From an uncultured Kiloniellaceae bacterium (GTDB taxonomy: Bacteria > Pseudomonadota > Alphaproteobacteria > Kiloniellales > Kiloniellaceae), in assembly GCA_947500035.1 (NCBI GenBank), contig CANMQP010000015.1, positions 62,001 to 126,000 of the forward strand: a stretch of DNA of 64,000 bases. Reading direction: 5' to 3'. Made by a program: the position numbers and the translations under genes. Shown in pieces: positions 8,053 through 18,175 of this stretch. How positions within the stretch are numbered: the stretch's first letter is position 1; each line of letters opens with the position of its first letter. The notes under the pieces were generated by a model. That model had not been told where the DNA came from, did not search any database, and saw nothing but the letters and a program-made list of their open reading frames with translations.

Positions 8053-10095
8053 ATGGCAACACAAGATCCCCTGCTGCAAAGCTACCAGCTCAAACACCTG
8101 ACCCTGCGCAACCGCATCATGTCGACGGCCCACGAACCGGCCTACTCCGAGGACGGCATGCCGAAGGAGCGCTATCGGCTTTATCATCAGGAAAAGGCCA
8201 AGGGCGGCATGGCCATGACCATGATCGGCGGCTCTTCCATCGTCTCGCCCGACAGTCCGGAAGCCTTCGGTAATCTGCATGTCTACAAAGACGAGATCGT
8301 ACCCTGGTTCCGGGAACTGAGCGACGCCTGTCATGAAGAAGATACGGCCGTCATGTGCCAGATCACGCACCTGGGCCGCCGCACCTCCTGGAGTCAGGAC
8401 GACTGGCTGCCGGTTCTGGCGCCTTCACCGGTGCGCGAACCGGCCCACCGCGCCTTTCCAAAGGAAGCCGAGGATTGGGATCTCACACGGATCACACGGG
8501 ATTATGCCGCAGCGGCAGCCCGCTGCAAGGCAGGCGGTCTGGACGGGGTGGAGATCGAAGCTTACGGCCACTTCATGGACGCTTTCTGGTCCCCGGCAAC
8601 GAACCATCGCGACGACAGCTACGGCGGTTCCCTGGAAAATCGTCTGCGGTTCACCTTTGCGGTCATCGACGCCATCCGCAAGGAAGTCGGCGCGGCCTAC
8701 ATCCTCGGCCTGCGTCTGGTGGTCGATGAAGACTGGGATAAGGGCCTGAGCAGGGAAGAAGGCCTGGAGATCGCGCAGCGCCTGGTCGCGAGCGGCCAGA
8801 TCGATTTCCTGAACGTGATTCGCGGCCATATCGATTCGGACGAGGCTCTATCGCACGTGATTCCCAATATGGGCACCCGATCTTCACCCCATCTGGATTT
8901 CACCGGCGAAGTTCGGGCGGCAACCAAGTTCCCGGTCTTCCACGCGGCGCGCATCAATGACGTTGCCACCGCCCGCCATGCGGTAGCAGAGGGTAAGCTC
9001 GACATGGTCGGCATGACCCGTGCTCATCTGGCTGACCCGCATATCACCCGCAAAATCATGGAAGGCCGCGAGGAAGAGATCCGGCCCTGCGTCGGCGCGG
9101 GCTATTGTATCGACCGCATCTACGAAGGCCGCTCCGCCTATTGCATCCACAATCCGGCGACCGGGCGGGAAGCAACCATCCCCCAGGAAGTCCCGCGCGG
9201 TCCCGGCCCGGCAAAGAAAGTGATCGTCGTCGGCAGCGGCCCCGCTGGACTGGAAGCCGCGCGGGTCTCGGCGGCGCGCGGGCACGAGGTTGTGCTGTTC
9301 GAAGCCGCAAGCGAGCCCGGCGGACAGGTCCGTCTCGCGGCCCAATTGCAGCGCCGCAGGGAGATCATTGGGATTGTCGAGTGGCGTGTGGAACGCTGCG
9401 CCGAGCTGGGCGTGACCCTCCGGACCAACAGCTACGCCGAAGCCGCGGACGTACTGGCGGAGTCACCCGATATCGTGATCATCGCTACGGGTGGCCTGCC
9501 CAACACCGGCTTTCTGGAGGCGGGCGAGGATCTGGTCGTGACCGCCTGGGACGTACTGGCCGGGGACAGCAAGGCCGCGCAGAAGATCCTTCTCTTCGAC
9601 GACAACGGCGCGCACCCCGGCATGATGGCAGCCGAGAGCCTGGCCCGCGCCGGAGCCACGCTTGAATACGTCACACCCGAACGCAGCATCGCGCCGGAGA
9701 TCGGCGGCACCAATTCGCCGGTTTACCTCAAAGCCTTCTCGGAATGCGGCGTGAAGGTCACGCTGACCGAGCGCTTGACCAGCGTAAGACGCGACGGGAA
9801 CCGCCTCGCCGCAGTGTTGTACAACGAGTACAGCAAAATCTCGCGGGAACGACTGGTCGATCAGGTCGTCGTAGAACACGGCACCCTGCCGCTCGATGAA
9901 CTCTACTTCGAACTCAAAGAGGGCTCGGTCAACCGGGGCGCGATCGACCACGATGCTCTGATCACCATGCGGCCGCAGGCAGTCTCACCCAATCCGAACG
10001 GCGCTTACCAGCTTTTCCGGGTCGGCGATGCGGTCTCCAGCCGCAACATTCATGCTGCGATCTATGACTCCTTGCGGCTTTGTCTGACGTTTTAA
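8053..10095 (+). CDS. dgcA: DgcA-like FMN/NAD(P)-binding N-demethylase (TMADH/old-yellow-enzyme family)
   Basis: About 680 residues in three parts: an N-terminal FMN-binding TIM barrel (residues ~1-340), a cluster segment (~345-372), and a C-terminal pyridine-nucleotide/FAD two-dinucleotide-fold region starting VIVVGSGPAGLEAARV. Length and sequence recall Pseudomonas DgcA, which demethylates dimethylglycine to sarcosine. N-methylproline demethylases of stachydrine catabolism belong to the same subfamily. The cluster motif reads C-VGAGY-C-x11-C, so the second cysteine of the trimethylamine dehydrogenase pattern (C-x2-C-x2-C) is alanine, a trait I also recall in DgcA. The carnitine/Rieske genes at 18-22 kb support a methylated-amine substrate. 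Start could be ATG 8035 or 8053; neither has a strong ribosome-binding site. Confidence 0.75.
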   Translation: MATQDPLLQSYQLKHLTLRNRIMSTAHEPAYSEDGMPKERYRLYHQEKAKGGMAMTMIGGSSIVSPDSPEAFGNLHVYKDEIVPWFRELSDACHEEDTAVMCQITHLGRRTSWSQDDWLPVLAPSPVREPAHRAFPKEAEDWDLTRITRDYAAAAARCKAGGLDGVEIEAYGHFMDAFWSPATNHRDDSYGGSLENRLRFTFAVIDAIRKEVGAAYILGLRLVVDEDWDKGLSREEGLEIAQRLVASGQIDFLNVIRGHIDSDEALSHVIPNMGTRSSPHLDFTGEVRAATKFPVFHAARINDVATARHAVAEGKLDMVGMTRAHLADPHITRKIMEGREEEIRPCVGAGYCIDRIYEGRSAYCIHNPATGREATIPQEVPRGPGPAKKVIVVGSGPAGLEAARVSAARGHEVVLFEAASEPGGQVRLAAQLQRRREIIGIVEWRVERCAELGVTLRTNSYAEAADVLAESPDIVIIATGGLPNTGFLEAGEDLVVTAWDVLAGDSKAAQKILLFDDNGAHPGMMAAESLARAGATLEYVTPERSIAPEIGGTNSPVYLKAFSECGVKVTLTERLTSVRRDGNRLAAVLYNEYSKISRERLVDQVVVEHGTLPLDELYFELKEGSVNRGAIDHDALITMRPQAVSPNPNGAYQLFRVGDAVSSRNIHAAIYDSLRLCLTF

Positions 10096-10274
10096 GGCTG
10101 TCCCGCAACAAAAGCCGCCCTTGCTCCAGCTTGCGGAATCACGCAAGATAGCGCCTGCGAGGTTGACGCACCCCGTCCGCGGAAAGGGCAGCGCCCACAA
10201 CCACTTGACGACATATTGGGATTTTCCCCTTTGGCCTGAAACTGCGGACCCAGGTGGCAACGGAGGGGGTTATC

Positions 10275-11597
10275 ATGCCCGAAGAAACGATCCGGACCGA
10301 ACCGGTCCTGACGGACGATCAGGTTCGTCTCAATATCGAACAGCAGAAAAAACGCGCCCGCGAACTGCAGCGTGCCTTGAAGTCGGGCGCCGCGGACGCC
10401 CTGCAACGCGCTGCTGAATTTCACCCGAGAGCACGTGGCCACGCGCCCGAAATCATCACCCAGAAATTTGCGAAGCTTAGCGACGCGCAGTTGATCCTTG
10501 CCCGGGAGCTGGGCGTCGAGAGCTGGCCGAAGCTCACGGCGCATATCGAGAGACTTAATGATGCCAGAAAGGCCATCGCCGAGGGTGCGGCGGCACCTGA
10601 TGCGCGCAGCGACACAATCCATATCCGCTGCGGCTCGGATATCCGGGACGGCCTCAAGACCGCGGGGTTTGCCGGCGACTTCGTGGAGTTCGCCGATCCC
10701 TACTGCCATGGCCCCGTCCCGGCGGGAGAAGACCTGCCCGAAGCCCGTGCGCAATTTATCTCTAGCGCTTACGGACTTCCAATCGAGGATGTCCGAGCGC
10801 GCCAGCGCAGGGAAGCCGAGGAGCTGATGGAAGCCATGACCCGTGAGCGGATCATCCTCTGGTTCGAGCACGACAGTTACGATCAACTGATTCTCGCACG
10901 GATCCTCGCGCTGCTTGCCGAACAAAAAGATCTGCGCCGACGCCCCGGCCAAGTGGAGATGATCTGCATTGACCGCTTCCCGGTGATCACGCGCTTCAAC
11001 GGCCTTGGTCAGCTCTCGCCCGCGGCACTTCGCATGTTGTGGCAACAGCGTCAGCCCGTGACGCCGCAGATGCTGAAACTCGGAACGCGTGTCTGGGATG
11101 CCTTGCGGCAGACGTCGCCCAAACGCCTTTTTGAGATTGCCCGGACCGGCACGTCCTCTCTGCCGCAAATGGCGCCGGCACTGTTGCGCCATCTGCAGGA
11201 GCTTCCCGGTCTCGACGACGGCCTTGGTCTGACCGAACGCCTCACCCTGAAAATGCTCGCGGAAGGCCCCATGACCGGCGGCCAGCTTTTCCGGAAACTG
11301 CAGCTTGAGAGCGAACCGCTGCCCTACCTGGGTGATCTGATGTACTGGTCGTTTCTCGCGGACCTCAAAAAGGCCGAAGAACCACCGATCAGAACCGAGA
11401 CAAACCCCAAGCCGCAACCCTGGCCGGAGCGGATGATCTCCCTAACGCCCCTCGGCGAAGAGCTTGTTGCGGGCCTGGCGGACTTCCAGTCGCACGGGGC
11501 CGTTGCCCGCTGGGTCGGCGGCGTCGAAGTCTCCCGGAAAGCCGCGCCCTGGCGCTGGGACCGAACGGCACAGCGACCGGTTTTGAAAGAGGGATGA
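10275..11597 (+). CDS. DUF1835 domain-containing protein
   Basis: 440-residue cytoplasmic protein. Residues ~110-240 match the DUF1835 pattern: HIRCGSDIRDGL, then FADPYCHGPVP, then LWFEHDSYDQLIL, and a later DRFPVITRFNGLGQLSP segment. The N-terminal ~100 residues are helical and charged (QKKRARELQRALKSG...), resembling the ankyrin-like leader seen before other domains of unknown function. The start at 10275 is fixed by a near-perfect GGAGGGGG ribosome-binding site 6 bp upstream, in preference to a GTG at 10254. The biochemical role is unknown. It sits alone between the DgcA-like gene (180 bp gap) and the convergent chemoreceptor gene, so context gives no function. Confidence 0.75.
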   Translation: MPEETIRTEPVLTDDQVRLNIEQQKKRARELQRALKSGAADALQRAAEFHPRARGHAPEIITQKFAKLSDAQLILARELGVESWPKLTAHIERLNDARKAIAEGAAAPDARSDTIHIRCGSDIRDGLKTAGFAGDFVEFADPYCHGPVPAGEDLPEARAQFISSAYGLPIEDVRARQRREAEELMEAMTRERIILWFEHDSYDQLILARILALLAEQKDLRRRPGQVEMICIDRFPVITRFNGLGQLSPAALRMLWQQRQPVTPQMLKLGTRVWDALRQTSPKRLFEIARTGTSSLPQMAPALLRHLQELPGLDDGLGLTERLTLKMLAEGPMTGGQLFRKLQLESEPLPYLGDLMYWSFLADLKKAEEPPIRTETNPKPQPWPERMISLTPLGEELVAGLADFQSHGAVARWVGGVEVSRKAAPWRWDRTAQRPVLKEG

Positions 11598-11608
11598 CCT
11601 CAAAAAAA

Positions 11609-11639
11609 ATCCGGGCCCGCCAATAAGACGGGCCCGGAT
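11609..11639 (-). terminator. Intrinsic terminator of the chemoreceptor gene
   Basis: Perfect 11-bp inverted repeat (ATCCGGGCCCG / CGGGCCCGGAT) around a 9-nt loop, 24 bp past the stop of the minus-strand chemoreceptor gene. Read on the minus strand the stem is followed by a run of eight T residues, the classic Rho-independent form. On the plus strand there is no T-run, so it should not act efficiently on the DUF1835 transcript. Confidence 0.93.
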
Positions 11640-11663
11640 CACGCTTCTCTTGGAACGATCTGA

Positions 11664-14378
11664 TCAGGTGCCGGTCCGCACTGTCTTCAGGAAGCCACCG
11701 ACTTCCTCGTTCAGGGTCTGTGCCTGACCGGAAAGCTCCTGTGCCGAGTTCAGAACCTGCGCGGCAAGCTGACCGGTTTCATCAGCGACCTCTGCAACGC
11801 GTACCATGGTCTGAGTCACTTCACCCGTGCCGTTAGCAGCCGTCTGGGTGGAGCGGGCAATTTCCGTCGTCGACGCTTCCTGTTCCTCGACGGCGGCGGT
11901 CACCGCGACCATGGTCTCGGTCATTTCGAGGATCAGGCTGTTGATCTCCTTCACCGAATTCACGGCTTCCGAAGTACCTTCCTGAACCGCTGCGATCTGC
12001 TGTGTGATCTCTTCGGTCGCTTTTGCAGTCTGGCTTGCGAGGCTCTTCACTTCGCCGGCAACCACCGCAAAGCCCTTGCCGGCATCGCCGGCACGCGCGG
12101 CCTCGATCGTGGCGTTCAGGGCCAGGAGGTTGGTTTGCTCCGCAATACCCTGGATCAACTCAATTACAGAACTGATCTTCTCGGAAGCATCACTGAGAGA
12201 GACCACGGCGTCATTGGTCGTTTGCGCTTTTTCAGATGCTGCCCGGGCCTTATCGGTGGTCTGATTGATCGACGAGCTGATCTCACGGATTGCCGAGGTC
12301 AGCTGATCGGCTGCAGCGGCGACGGTCTGCACACTGCCAGACGTCTCTTCAGCTGTCGTGCGGCCGGTGTCAGACGCTTCCTTCGTCTTGTCGGCGGCTC
12401 CGCTCATGGAGCCGGAGTTGTCCTCCATACTTTGAGCAGAAGACAGCAGCTGATTGACGATACCCTGGACCGACTCTTCGAAACGGTCCGCCATTGCGGT
12501 CATGGCCTGACGCCGTTCCTCGATCGAGCGCTTCTCCATCTCTTCCTGCTCCGCCCGCATGCGCTCCATTTCGGAGGCATTGTCGCGGAAGACAACGAGA
12601 GCCTTGGCCATGTCGGTAATCTCGTCACGGCCCTTGGCATCGATGTCGACTTTCAGATTGCCGTTCGCAACCTCGCCCATTCCGTCGGCAAGACCGACCA
12701 GACGGCGCACGACCTGACGCGAAATCAGGAACCAGCCAACCAGCAAGCTACAGGTCACGTTCAGCACCATCATCAGGATCAGCACGAAACGGCTGCTCTC
12801 CATGGCTTCACGCGCCGTCTCGCTGCCATCGGCCGCCTGCTCGCTGGAGGTGGCGACAACCTTGTCCACGGCGACCTTGACGGATTCGGCGAGATCACGG
12901 CTGTTCGCCAGCGATTCGTTGGCGGCGGTCTGGGCACGCAGCAGGGCCTCGCGAACGGCGAAAATGCCTTTCTCACCCGAACCGATTGCCTTTATCGCGG
13001 AGACGGTCTCGGTCGCCGGTGCCTCCAGTTCGGTTCCTTCGAAGGCTTGCAATGCGGTCGAGATCGTATTGGCTGCCGAGGTATAGCGCTCCTGAATGGC
13101 GCCAAGCACATCCACGTCGGGCGCACCCACAGCTGCACTCAAAAGACCTGCCGCCAGATTTACGTCGGCACGAAGCTCGATCAATGCACGGAGTTCCGCG
13201 ACGTCCTTGTTGACGAAGGTCGAGATCGACTCTGTCAGTTCACCCGTCAGGTCGTCCTTGCCGATCTCCAGATTGAACTCGGCGTCGTCGACAACAGGCT
13301 CCAGCGCTTTTTCGAAGGTAAAGCTGAATTCGGTCAGCGCTTCCTGGAAGTTCTTGCGATCGTTGTTGAGCGCCTGCAGCTCAACAAACGACAGAGTCTT
13401 GGATCTGAATTCCCTAGCGCGCAGATCGAACGCGGAGTTATCTCCGTCCCCCAGCTTCATAAGATTCTGGGCGATGGTGATGACGTTCGCAGCCGCGTCA
13501 GTCTCAGGCAGGTTCGCAGCCGCTGTTTCGATCGACGCCTTGATCGCGGTGAAACGCTCTCGCAAGGGAACCAGATCGTCCGGACTGCCGGCAGCACCGA
13601 TCTGAACCATCAGACCAATCAGCTGATGTCCCGCGGCTTTGACGCTCAGCGCAGATTTGAGAAACTGCACCTCTTTGCCGACCAGTTGTTCGATAACATT
13701 GCCGGCACGCGCCGTGGTCTCTTCGCTCGAAACGGCGAGCAGAAAGTTCTTATCGTCGACAACGGGCACGACGAAATTCAAGAAGTTCTCATGAGTCGTC
13801 TGAAGCTGACGGTTGATCGCCTCGGCTTCTTGACGAAAGCCTTCGCGCTCGTTGACCCGGTTGCTCAAATTGTCGAGCGACGTCTGCAGTTCACTGACCA
13901 GGGTTCCGAGTTCGGCGCGGCTGTCGTCGTCCAGAATGCCTTCACGCAGGGTTTCGAGCGCCTGAAGCCGCTCCGCAATCACTTCTTTGATCTTGGCGCG
14001 CTCTTCGGCCGATTGAGCGTTCAGCAGGGCAGGTGCGGTCGCAGCCAGTGCGGCGCTCTCCGCGGACATGCCCATGGAATTCATAATTCCGGTTACGGAT
14101 GTTTGGGTCAGGGCGTCGAGCGTGGTCCGGACCCGCTCGAAGGTCAGCAGCGTCATCGAAGCTGCGACAAGGGTGATCACGGTAATCGCACCAAGCGCGA
14201 GGTAAAGTTTTTGGCCGATGCCAAATTTTTTCACGGGTCCGGATTCCTTTGTAATGGCCGCTGAAATGGCCGCGGAATCAGCCTCCGTTTCGTTAGCTCC
14301 AGTGCCCGCCTTTGATTTGGCTTTTTCTCGCCCCTTGGCCAAACCGTCTTTGACGAATCCCATAAATTTACCACTCAT
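11664..14378 (-). CDS. Methyl-accepting chemotaxis protein with large extracytoplasmic sensor
   Basis: 904-residue chemoreceptor. Order: ~50 charged cytoplasmic residues rich in Lys/Ala/Glu, a first membrane helix near 55-78 ([15 protein letters not shown]), a ~450-residue periplasmic helical sensor with two similar halves, a second membrane helix near 530-552, a HAMP domain, and the methyl-accepting coiled coil. The signalling tip is clear near residue 755-785 ([21 protein letters not shown], then [13 protein letters not shown]). There is no CheR-docking pentapeptide at the C-terminus (ends KTVRTGT). I chose ATG 14378 (MSGKFMGF), preceded by GGAG; the frame remains open to 14435. It lies 65 bp downstream of a LivK-type binding protein gene, suggesting it may sense that protein or its ligand. 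The long charged N-terminal leader is unusual. Confidence 0.93.
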   Translation of the reverse strand: MSGKFMGFVKDGLAKGREKAKSKAGTGANETEADSAAISAAITKESGPVKKFGIGQKLYLALGAITVITLVAASMTLLTFERVRTTLDALTQTSVTGIMNSMGMSAESAALAATAPALLNAQSAEERAKIKEVIAERLQALETLREGILDDDSRAELGTLVSELQTSLDNLSNRVNEREGFRQEAEAINRQLQTTHENFLNFVVPVVDDKNFLLAVSSEETTARAGNVIEQLVGKEVQFLKSALSVKAAGHQLIGLMVQIGAAGSPDDLVPLRERFTAIKASIETAAANLPETDAAANVITIAQNLMKLGDGDNSAFDLRAREFRSKTLSFVELQALNNDRKNFQEALTEFSFTFEKALEPVVDDAEFNLEIGKDDLTGELTESISTFVNKDVAELRALIELRADVNLAAGLLSAAVGAPDVDVLGAIQERYTSAANTISTALQAFEGTELEAPATETVSAIKAIGSGEKGIFAVREALLRAQTAANESLANSRDLAESVKVAVDKVVATSSEQAADGSETAREAMESSRFVLILMMVLNVTCSLLVGWFLISRQVVRRLVGLADGMGEVANGNLKVDIDAKGRDEITDMAKALVVFRDNASEMERMRAEQEEMEKRSIEERRQAMTAMADRFEESVQGIVNQLLSSAQSMEDNSGSMSGAADKTKEASDTGRTTAEETSGSVQTVAAAADQLTSAIREISSSINQTTDKARAASEKAQTTNDAVVSLSDASEKISSVIELIQGIAEQTNLLALNATIEAARAGDAGKGFAVVAGEVKSLASQTAKATEEITQQIAAVQEGTSEAVNSVKEINSLILEMTETMVAVTAAVEEQEASTTEIARSTQTAANGTGEVTQTMVRVAEVADETGQLAAQVLNSAQELSGQAQTLNEEVGGFLKTVRTGT

Positions 14379-14399
14379 CCTGAAGCTCCACCTCGCAGG

Positions 14400-14430
14400 A
14401 AAAACCCGGGTGACCCAATGATCACCCGGG
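14400..14430 (-). terminator. Intrinsic terminator/attenuator between the livK-like and chemoreceptor genes
   Basis: A 9-bp perfect stem (CCCGGGTGA / TCACCCGGG) with an 8-nt loop, followed on the minus strand by five T residues (14400-14404). It starts 13 bp after the livK-like stop and its T-run ends 21 nt before the chemoreceptor start codon, overlapping no reading frame. It fits a partial terminator that lowers downstream expression, since almost no room is left for a separate promoter. Confidence 0.85.
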
Positions 14431-14443
14431 CACACACTTTGAT

Positions 14444-15604
14444 TTAACGGGTCAAGGTCTCAACGGCCTTGAAGCTCCCGTCCGGCTGGATCACCGTCAG
14501 GAAGACGTTGTCCATGCCCTGGTTGTCGCCATTGCCGTAGTTCAGCGTGGCACCACCCAGATCGAACGAACCCGTGCCGTAAACCGAGCTCAGGAAGTTC
14601 TCGCGCGACAGTTCCTTGCCGGCTTTCTGAAGCGCCATGATCGTCAGACGACCGACCATGTAGCCCTCAAGCGACACGAAACCAGGCTTCAGCGAAGGAT
14701 CGTAAGCCTTGAGCGCCTTGTGGTAATCGGCAACCAGCGGGATCGTGGTGTCCTGCGGGAAAGGCACAACCTGGCTGATGACAACGCCCTCACCCTGATC
14801 GCCCAGCTCGTTTGCCAGCGCAGTGGAACCGACGAAGGAAATGGTCACGAAAACCGGATCCATCTTCAGCTTCTTGGACAGCTTAACGAACTCAGCCAAC
14901 GGCTTGTAAGCACCAACCATCACAACGGCTTCCGGCTCGGCCTTACGGATTTCGAGCAGAGCGGATTTCACGGCGACGGTGTTGCGCTTGTAGGTGCCTT
15001 CGGCAACCAGCGACATGCCACGGGCTTCAAGAGCCTTTTTCACGCCGGACAGACCAACGCGGCCAAAACCGTCATCCTGATAGAGAATGGCAATCTTTTT
15101 GATGCCGAGATCTTCAGTCAGGTGCTTGATCCAGGTTTCAGTCTCCTGGTCATAGGTCGCACGCACGTTGATCACGTTGCTGTTGTTCGGATCACGCAGG
15201 AAGCCTGCACCGGTGAAGGGACCGATGAAGGGAACGCCGGCTTCGGTTGCGATCGGCTGCGTGGCCTTGGAAGTAGGCGTGCCAACGGCGCCGATCAGAG
15301 CGAACACGTTGTCCTGCTCGATCAGCTGACGCGTATTTGCAATCGAACGATCCGGCTCATAGCCGTCGTCCATCTGCTTGACTTCCAGCTGACGGCCATG
15401 AACGCCACCCGCCTTGTTGATTTCCTGGAAAGCAGCCATCAGGCCATGGTTCATGCCGGTGCCAAGCGCAGCAGCCGGACCACCGAAAGCGGCGGACTGG
15501 CCCATGATGATGCGGTCAGCCGAAACGCCGGGCGTTTCTGCGTTTACGGCGCCAACACCGGCGAGAAGACCGGCTGCCGCGAGAGGTACGAGGATTTTCT
15601 TCAT
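14444..15604 (-). CDS. LivK-type ABC transporter substrate-binding protein
   Basis: 386-residue periplasmic protein of the branched-chain amino acid/amide type (type I fold). It has a clean signal peptide (MKK then a hydrophobic stretch to GVGAVNA, cleavage near residue 22) and family landmarks: [58 protein letters not shown], and a conserved [22 protein letters not shown]. The ribosome-binding site TTGGAG precedes the ATG at 15604. No permease or ATPase genes accompany it; the next gene downstream is a chemoreceptor, so it may serve as a sensor-associated binding protein as well as, or instead of, a transporter component. Ligand unknown; neighbours hint at an onium compound or amino acid. 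Confidence 0.9.
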   Translation of the reverse strand: MKKILVPLAAAGLLAGVGAVNAETPGVSADRIIMGQSAAFGGPAAALGTGMNHGLMAAFQEINKAGGVHGRQLEVKQMDDGYEPDRSIANTRQLIEQDNVFALIGAVGTPTSKATQPIATEAGVPFIGPFTGAGFLRDPNNSNVINVRATYDQETETWIKHLTEDLGIKKIAILYQDDGFGRVGLSGVKKALEARGMSLVAEGTYKRNTVAVKSALLEIRKAEPEAVVMVGAYKPLAEFVKLSKKLKMDPVFVTISFVGSTALANELGDQGEGVVISQVVPFPQDTTIPLVADYHKALKAYDPSLKPGFVSLEGYMVGRLTIMALQKAGKELSRENFLSSVYGTGSFDLGGATLNYGNGDNQGMDNVFLTVIQPDGSFKAVETLTR

Positions 15605-16180
15605 AGACTATCTCCAATTGTTGGTTCACCCCCCGCTTCGGTGGATGATTGCCAAGTGATGCGAACAAGAACCGTTATGCGCAGTGGCTTCTGCTTGCCC
15701 CCCACTCCACCTTTTCGTTCCACCTCGAGGTAGAGTGCTTGCTTTGCCTACACGCGTTTCTTGATTGCCTATCAAGCAAAATCAGAGACTTAATCCGTGG
15801 AGTACAAAAACGATGACGCATGCCTGGATTCGCCGCTTCAGACTTCAGTAAATTATTTGTTTTCCTACACTTCGAACCTTCGATCTGAATCCACTCAAAT
15901 TTCGCCTTATTTTCTTAAATCGCAGTTAATTTAACCCCAGAAAGTAGATTGTGACTGGCTTACTACTTGCAGTTACAAGAAAAACCCACAAAGCCGCTTC
16001 AGCTATGTCGTTGTAATCATATTGATTATCCGGGTACGTGTGCTGGCGGGAACGAATCACCTCTGGCAATAGCGGCAGTCATACGATACCGCTATTCATG
16101 AGCCCGCTTTACGGACTGCCGTATGCGCGGGATCACGGTGCTTATTGCAACAAACAGACTTGACGGGGACAGGATCGGGG
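15605..16180. other. AT-rich divergent promoter region between livK-like and iclR-like genes
   Basis: About 575 bp with no convincing coding frame, clearly more AT-rich than its flanks. It must carry the promoters of both divergent genes. A short dyad CTTGAT-N5-ATCAAG lies at 15760-15776. I could not pick a well-matched -35/-10 pair with confidence. Confidence 0.5.
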
Positions 16181-17062
16181 ATGGCGAAGAGTCCAGCTTC
16201 CCAACAACGCCGCAAAGGTCGCAGCCGGGGCATGGCAACGAAGGACAGCCCGGCCAAGCAGGAGGGATCAGCCCGCCGCCGCAGCGGCCAGGTTCAGTCG
16301 CTAGCGCGTGCGATTTCACTTCTAAATGCCCTGACCGACGAAGACTATGGCCTGAGCTTGAGTGATCTCGCCCAGAAAGTCGGACTCGCTCCCTCTACGA
16401 CACACCGGCTATTGACCACTCTACAGGAAGAACGCTTTGTCCGCTTCGATCTGGAGCGCAACGTCTGGCTGGTCGGCGTGCAGGCTTTTGTGGTGGGCAA
16501 CGCCTTTGTCAGATCGCGCGATCTGATCGCTATGTCACGGCCCCACATGCGCAACCTGATGGAAGACAGCGGTGAAACCGTCAATCTGGCGGTGGAAGAC
16601 CAGGGAGAGGCGATTTACCTGGGACAGGTGGAGTGCCGGCAGATGATGCGGGCCATTGCGAAACCCGGTGGCCGGGTGGCTCTTCACTGTTCCGGGGTGG
16701 GCAAGGCTCTGCTCTCGGGCCTGCCGGATACGGAAGTTAACAGGATCGTTCAACGCCGGGGCCTCGGCCGCTACACCGAAAAGACAATCGATACACCCGT
16801 GAGATTGCGCCAAGCCCTCAGTCTGGCAAGGCAACGAGGCTATGCCTTCGATGACGAAGAGAATGCGATCGGCCTGCGCTGTGTCGCGGCCGTTATCTAC
16901 GACGAATATGGGCACCCCCTGGCCGCGATCTCTCTATCCGGCCCGACCGCGCGTTTGACGGACGAACGGGTGCAGGTTTTGGGCGGTCTTATTGTCAAAG
17001 CCGCTGCAGAAATCACCACTGCCCTCGGCGGCGCGAAACCGGACTTTGCGAGTCACGGCTGA
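16181..17062 (+). CDS. IclR family transcriptional regulator
   Basis: 293 residues. The N-terminal ~25 residues are basic and low-complexity, followed by the IclR winged helix: QSLARAISLLNAL, then LSLSDLAQKVGLAPSTTHRLLTTLQEERFV. The C-terminal ligand domain shows GETVNLAVEDQGEAIYLGQVE, RVALHCSGVGKALLSGL and the closing CVAAVIYDEYGHPLAAISLSGP with the usual conserved Cys. Divergent from the livK-like gene and upstream of the LysR/Rieske block, it could regulate either. The ATG at 16181 is taken as start; a TTG at 16145 would add 12 residues. Confidence 0.92.
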   Translation: MAKSPASQQRRKGRSRGMATKDSPAKQEGSARRRSGQVQSLARAISLLNALTDEDYGLSLSDLAQKVGLAPSTTHRLLTTLQEERFVRFDLERNVWLVGVQAFVVGNAFVRSRDLIAMSRPHMRNLMEDSGETVNLAVEDQGEAIYLGQVECRQMMRAIAKPGGRVALHCSGVGKALLSGLPDTEVNRIVQRRGLGRYTEKTIDTPVRLRQALSLARQRGYAFDDEENAIGLRCVAAVIYDEYGHPLAAISLSGPTARLTDERVQVLGGLIVKAAAEITTALGGAKPDFASHG

Positions 17063-17215
17063 TGTCCGGGAACGCCGGGAGCCAATTGCCCGCAACCGCA
17101 ACAACAGTCGGGTTAGCGGCGGAGATCATCCGGCTATTGACCGGAATTCCAAACGAGCCTCCAATGACAGGATCCGATCGATAAGATCGGTGCCACGAAC
17201 ACGAGACCGCGCAGA

Positions 17216-18142
17216 ATGCCCCGGCAGTACTACGAGCTTCCATCCCTGACCAGCCTCGCTGCCTTTGAAGCTTCGGCCCGGCACTTGAGTTTCAAGCGGG
17301 CCGCCCATGAACTCAATGTCACGCCGGGCGCTGTCAGCCGGCAGATCAAGGCGCTGGAAGCCGACATCGGCTTGCCTTTGTTCCAGAGGGTTCATCGGGG
17401 CGTTGTTCTGACAGCGGACGGCACGAAGCTCTACAACATTCTCGCCCAGGGCTTCAGTCAGATCTCTCAGACCTACCAGGATATCAGGAACAGGGAACGC
17501 CGCGCGTCGGTTACGATCGGTGCAACAACGGCCTTCGCCTCTCTCTGGCTCATGCCGCGCCTGGGGGGGTTCGCGCGAACGCATCCGGAGATCACGCTAA
17601 ACCACGTCATTTCCGACCGGGCTCATGAACTGCGGACCTCGGAGGTTGATATCCGTGTGCGCTACGGCAAGGGCGTCTGGCCGGACGAGCGGGCACTCAA
17701 GCTCTTCGACGATCGAATTTACCCGGTATGCGGCCCGGACTTTGCAGAAGCGCATCCAACAAACGATCTGGATGGGATCACCAAACTCCCCCTGCTGGTC
17801 ATGGATGGTGTCGATCCCGAATGGACTGACTGGACCGAGTGGTTTCAACGCCTCGGCCAGACACCTCAAAACCTCGATACCCGCCGCTTCAATAACTACT
17901 TCATCGCGCTCCAGGCGGCGCAGGATAATCTGGGTGTCGTGTTGGGCTGGAACAGTCTGGTGAAACCGCTTGTCGCTGCGGGAAAACTCACGCGTCTGAC
18001 CGGTCTGGAGATTACCGCGCCGGGCGCGTTCTACGTAACAACAAACGCCAGCCGGAATCTGACCGGGCATTCTCAAATCCTCATGGACTGGCTGCTCGAA
18101 ACCGCCGAACAGGCCGCGGTTCGCACGACGGCTCCCTCTTGA
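17216..18142 (+). CDS. LysR family regulator, GcvA-like
   Basis: 308 residues with an N-terminal winged helix (SLTSLAAFEASARHLSFKRAAHELNVTPGAVSRQIKALE) and a type II periplasmic-binding-like effector domain. The wording LPLFQRVHRGVVLTADG and the ASLWLMPRLGGFARTHPEI segment are characteristic of the GcvA/DsdC branch, whose members often control amino acid or amine metabolism. It precedes the Rieske oxygenase gene on the same strand by 174 bp, and two 13-bp TGA-N7-TCA dyads lie in that gap. Control of the Rieske gene is the natural inference. The start ATG at 17216 has only a weak ribosome-binding site. Confidence 0.92.
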   Translation: MPRQYYELPSLTSLAAFEASARHLSFKRAAHELNVTPGAVSRQIKALEADIGLPLFQRVHRGVVLTADGTKLYNILAQGFSQISQTYQDIRNRERRASVTIGATTAFASLWLMPRLGGFARTHPEITLNHVISDRAHELRTSEVDIRVRYGKGVWPDERALKLFDDRIYPVCGPDFAEAHPTNDLDGITKLPLLVMDGVDPEWTDWTEWFQRLGQTPQNLDTRRFNNYFIALQAAQDNLGVVLGWNSLVKPLVAAGKLTRLTGLEITAPGAFYVTTNASRNLTGHSQILMDWLLETAEQAAVRTTAPS

Positions 18143-18175
18143 CCGGCAGTGCCTCTTGAGCGTCTCGGCGTCGAT

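Noticed and set aside
12135-14264. Very long plus-strand open frame (709 codons) opposite the chemoreceptor gene
   Set aside because: It is the antisense shadow of a GC-rich coding region; composition is Arg/Leu/His/Gly-rich without domains, and the minus-strand chemoreceptor is unmistakable.
14720-15733. 337-codon plus-strand frame opposite the LivK-type gene
   Set aside because: Antisense shadow; the minus strand encodes a clear signal peptide and periplasmic-binding fold.
16060-16140. Imperfect repeats around GGCAGTCATACG / GACTGCCGTATG as a regulatory dyad
   Set aside because: Alignment of the halves requires gaps and mismatches beyond what I would trust.
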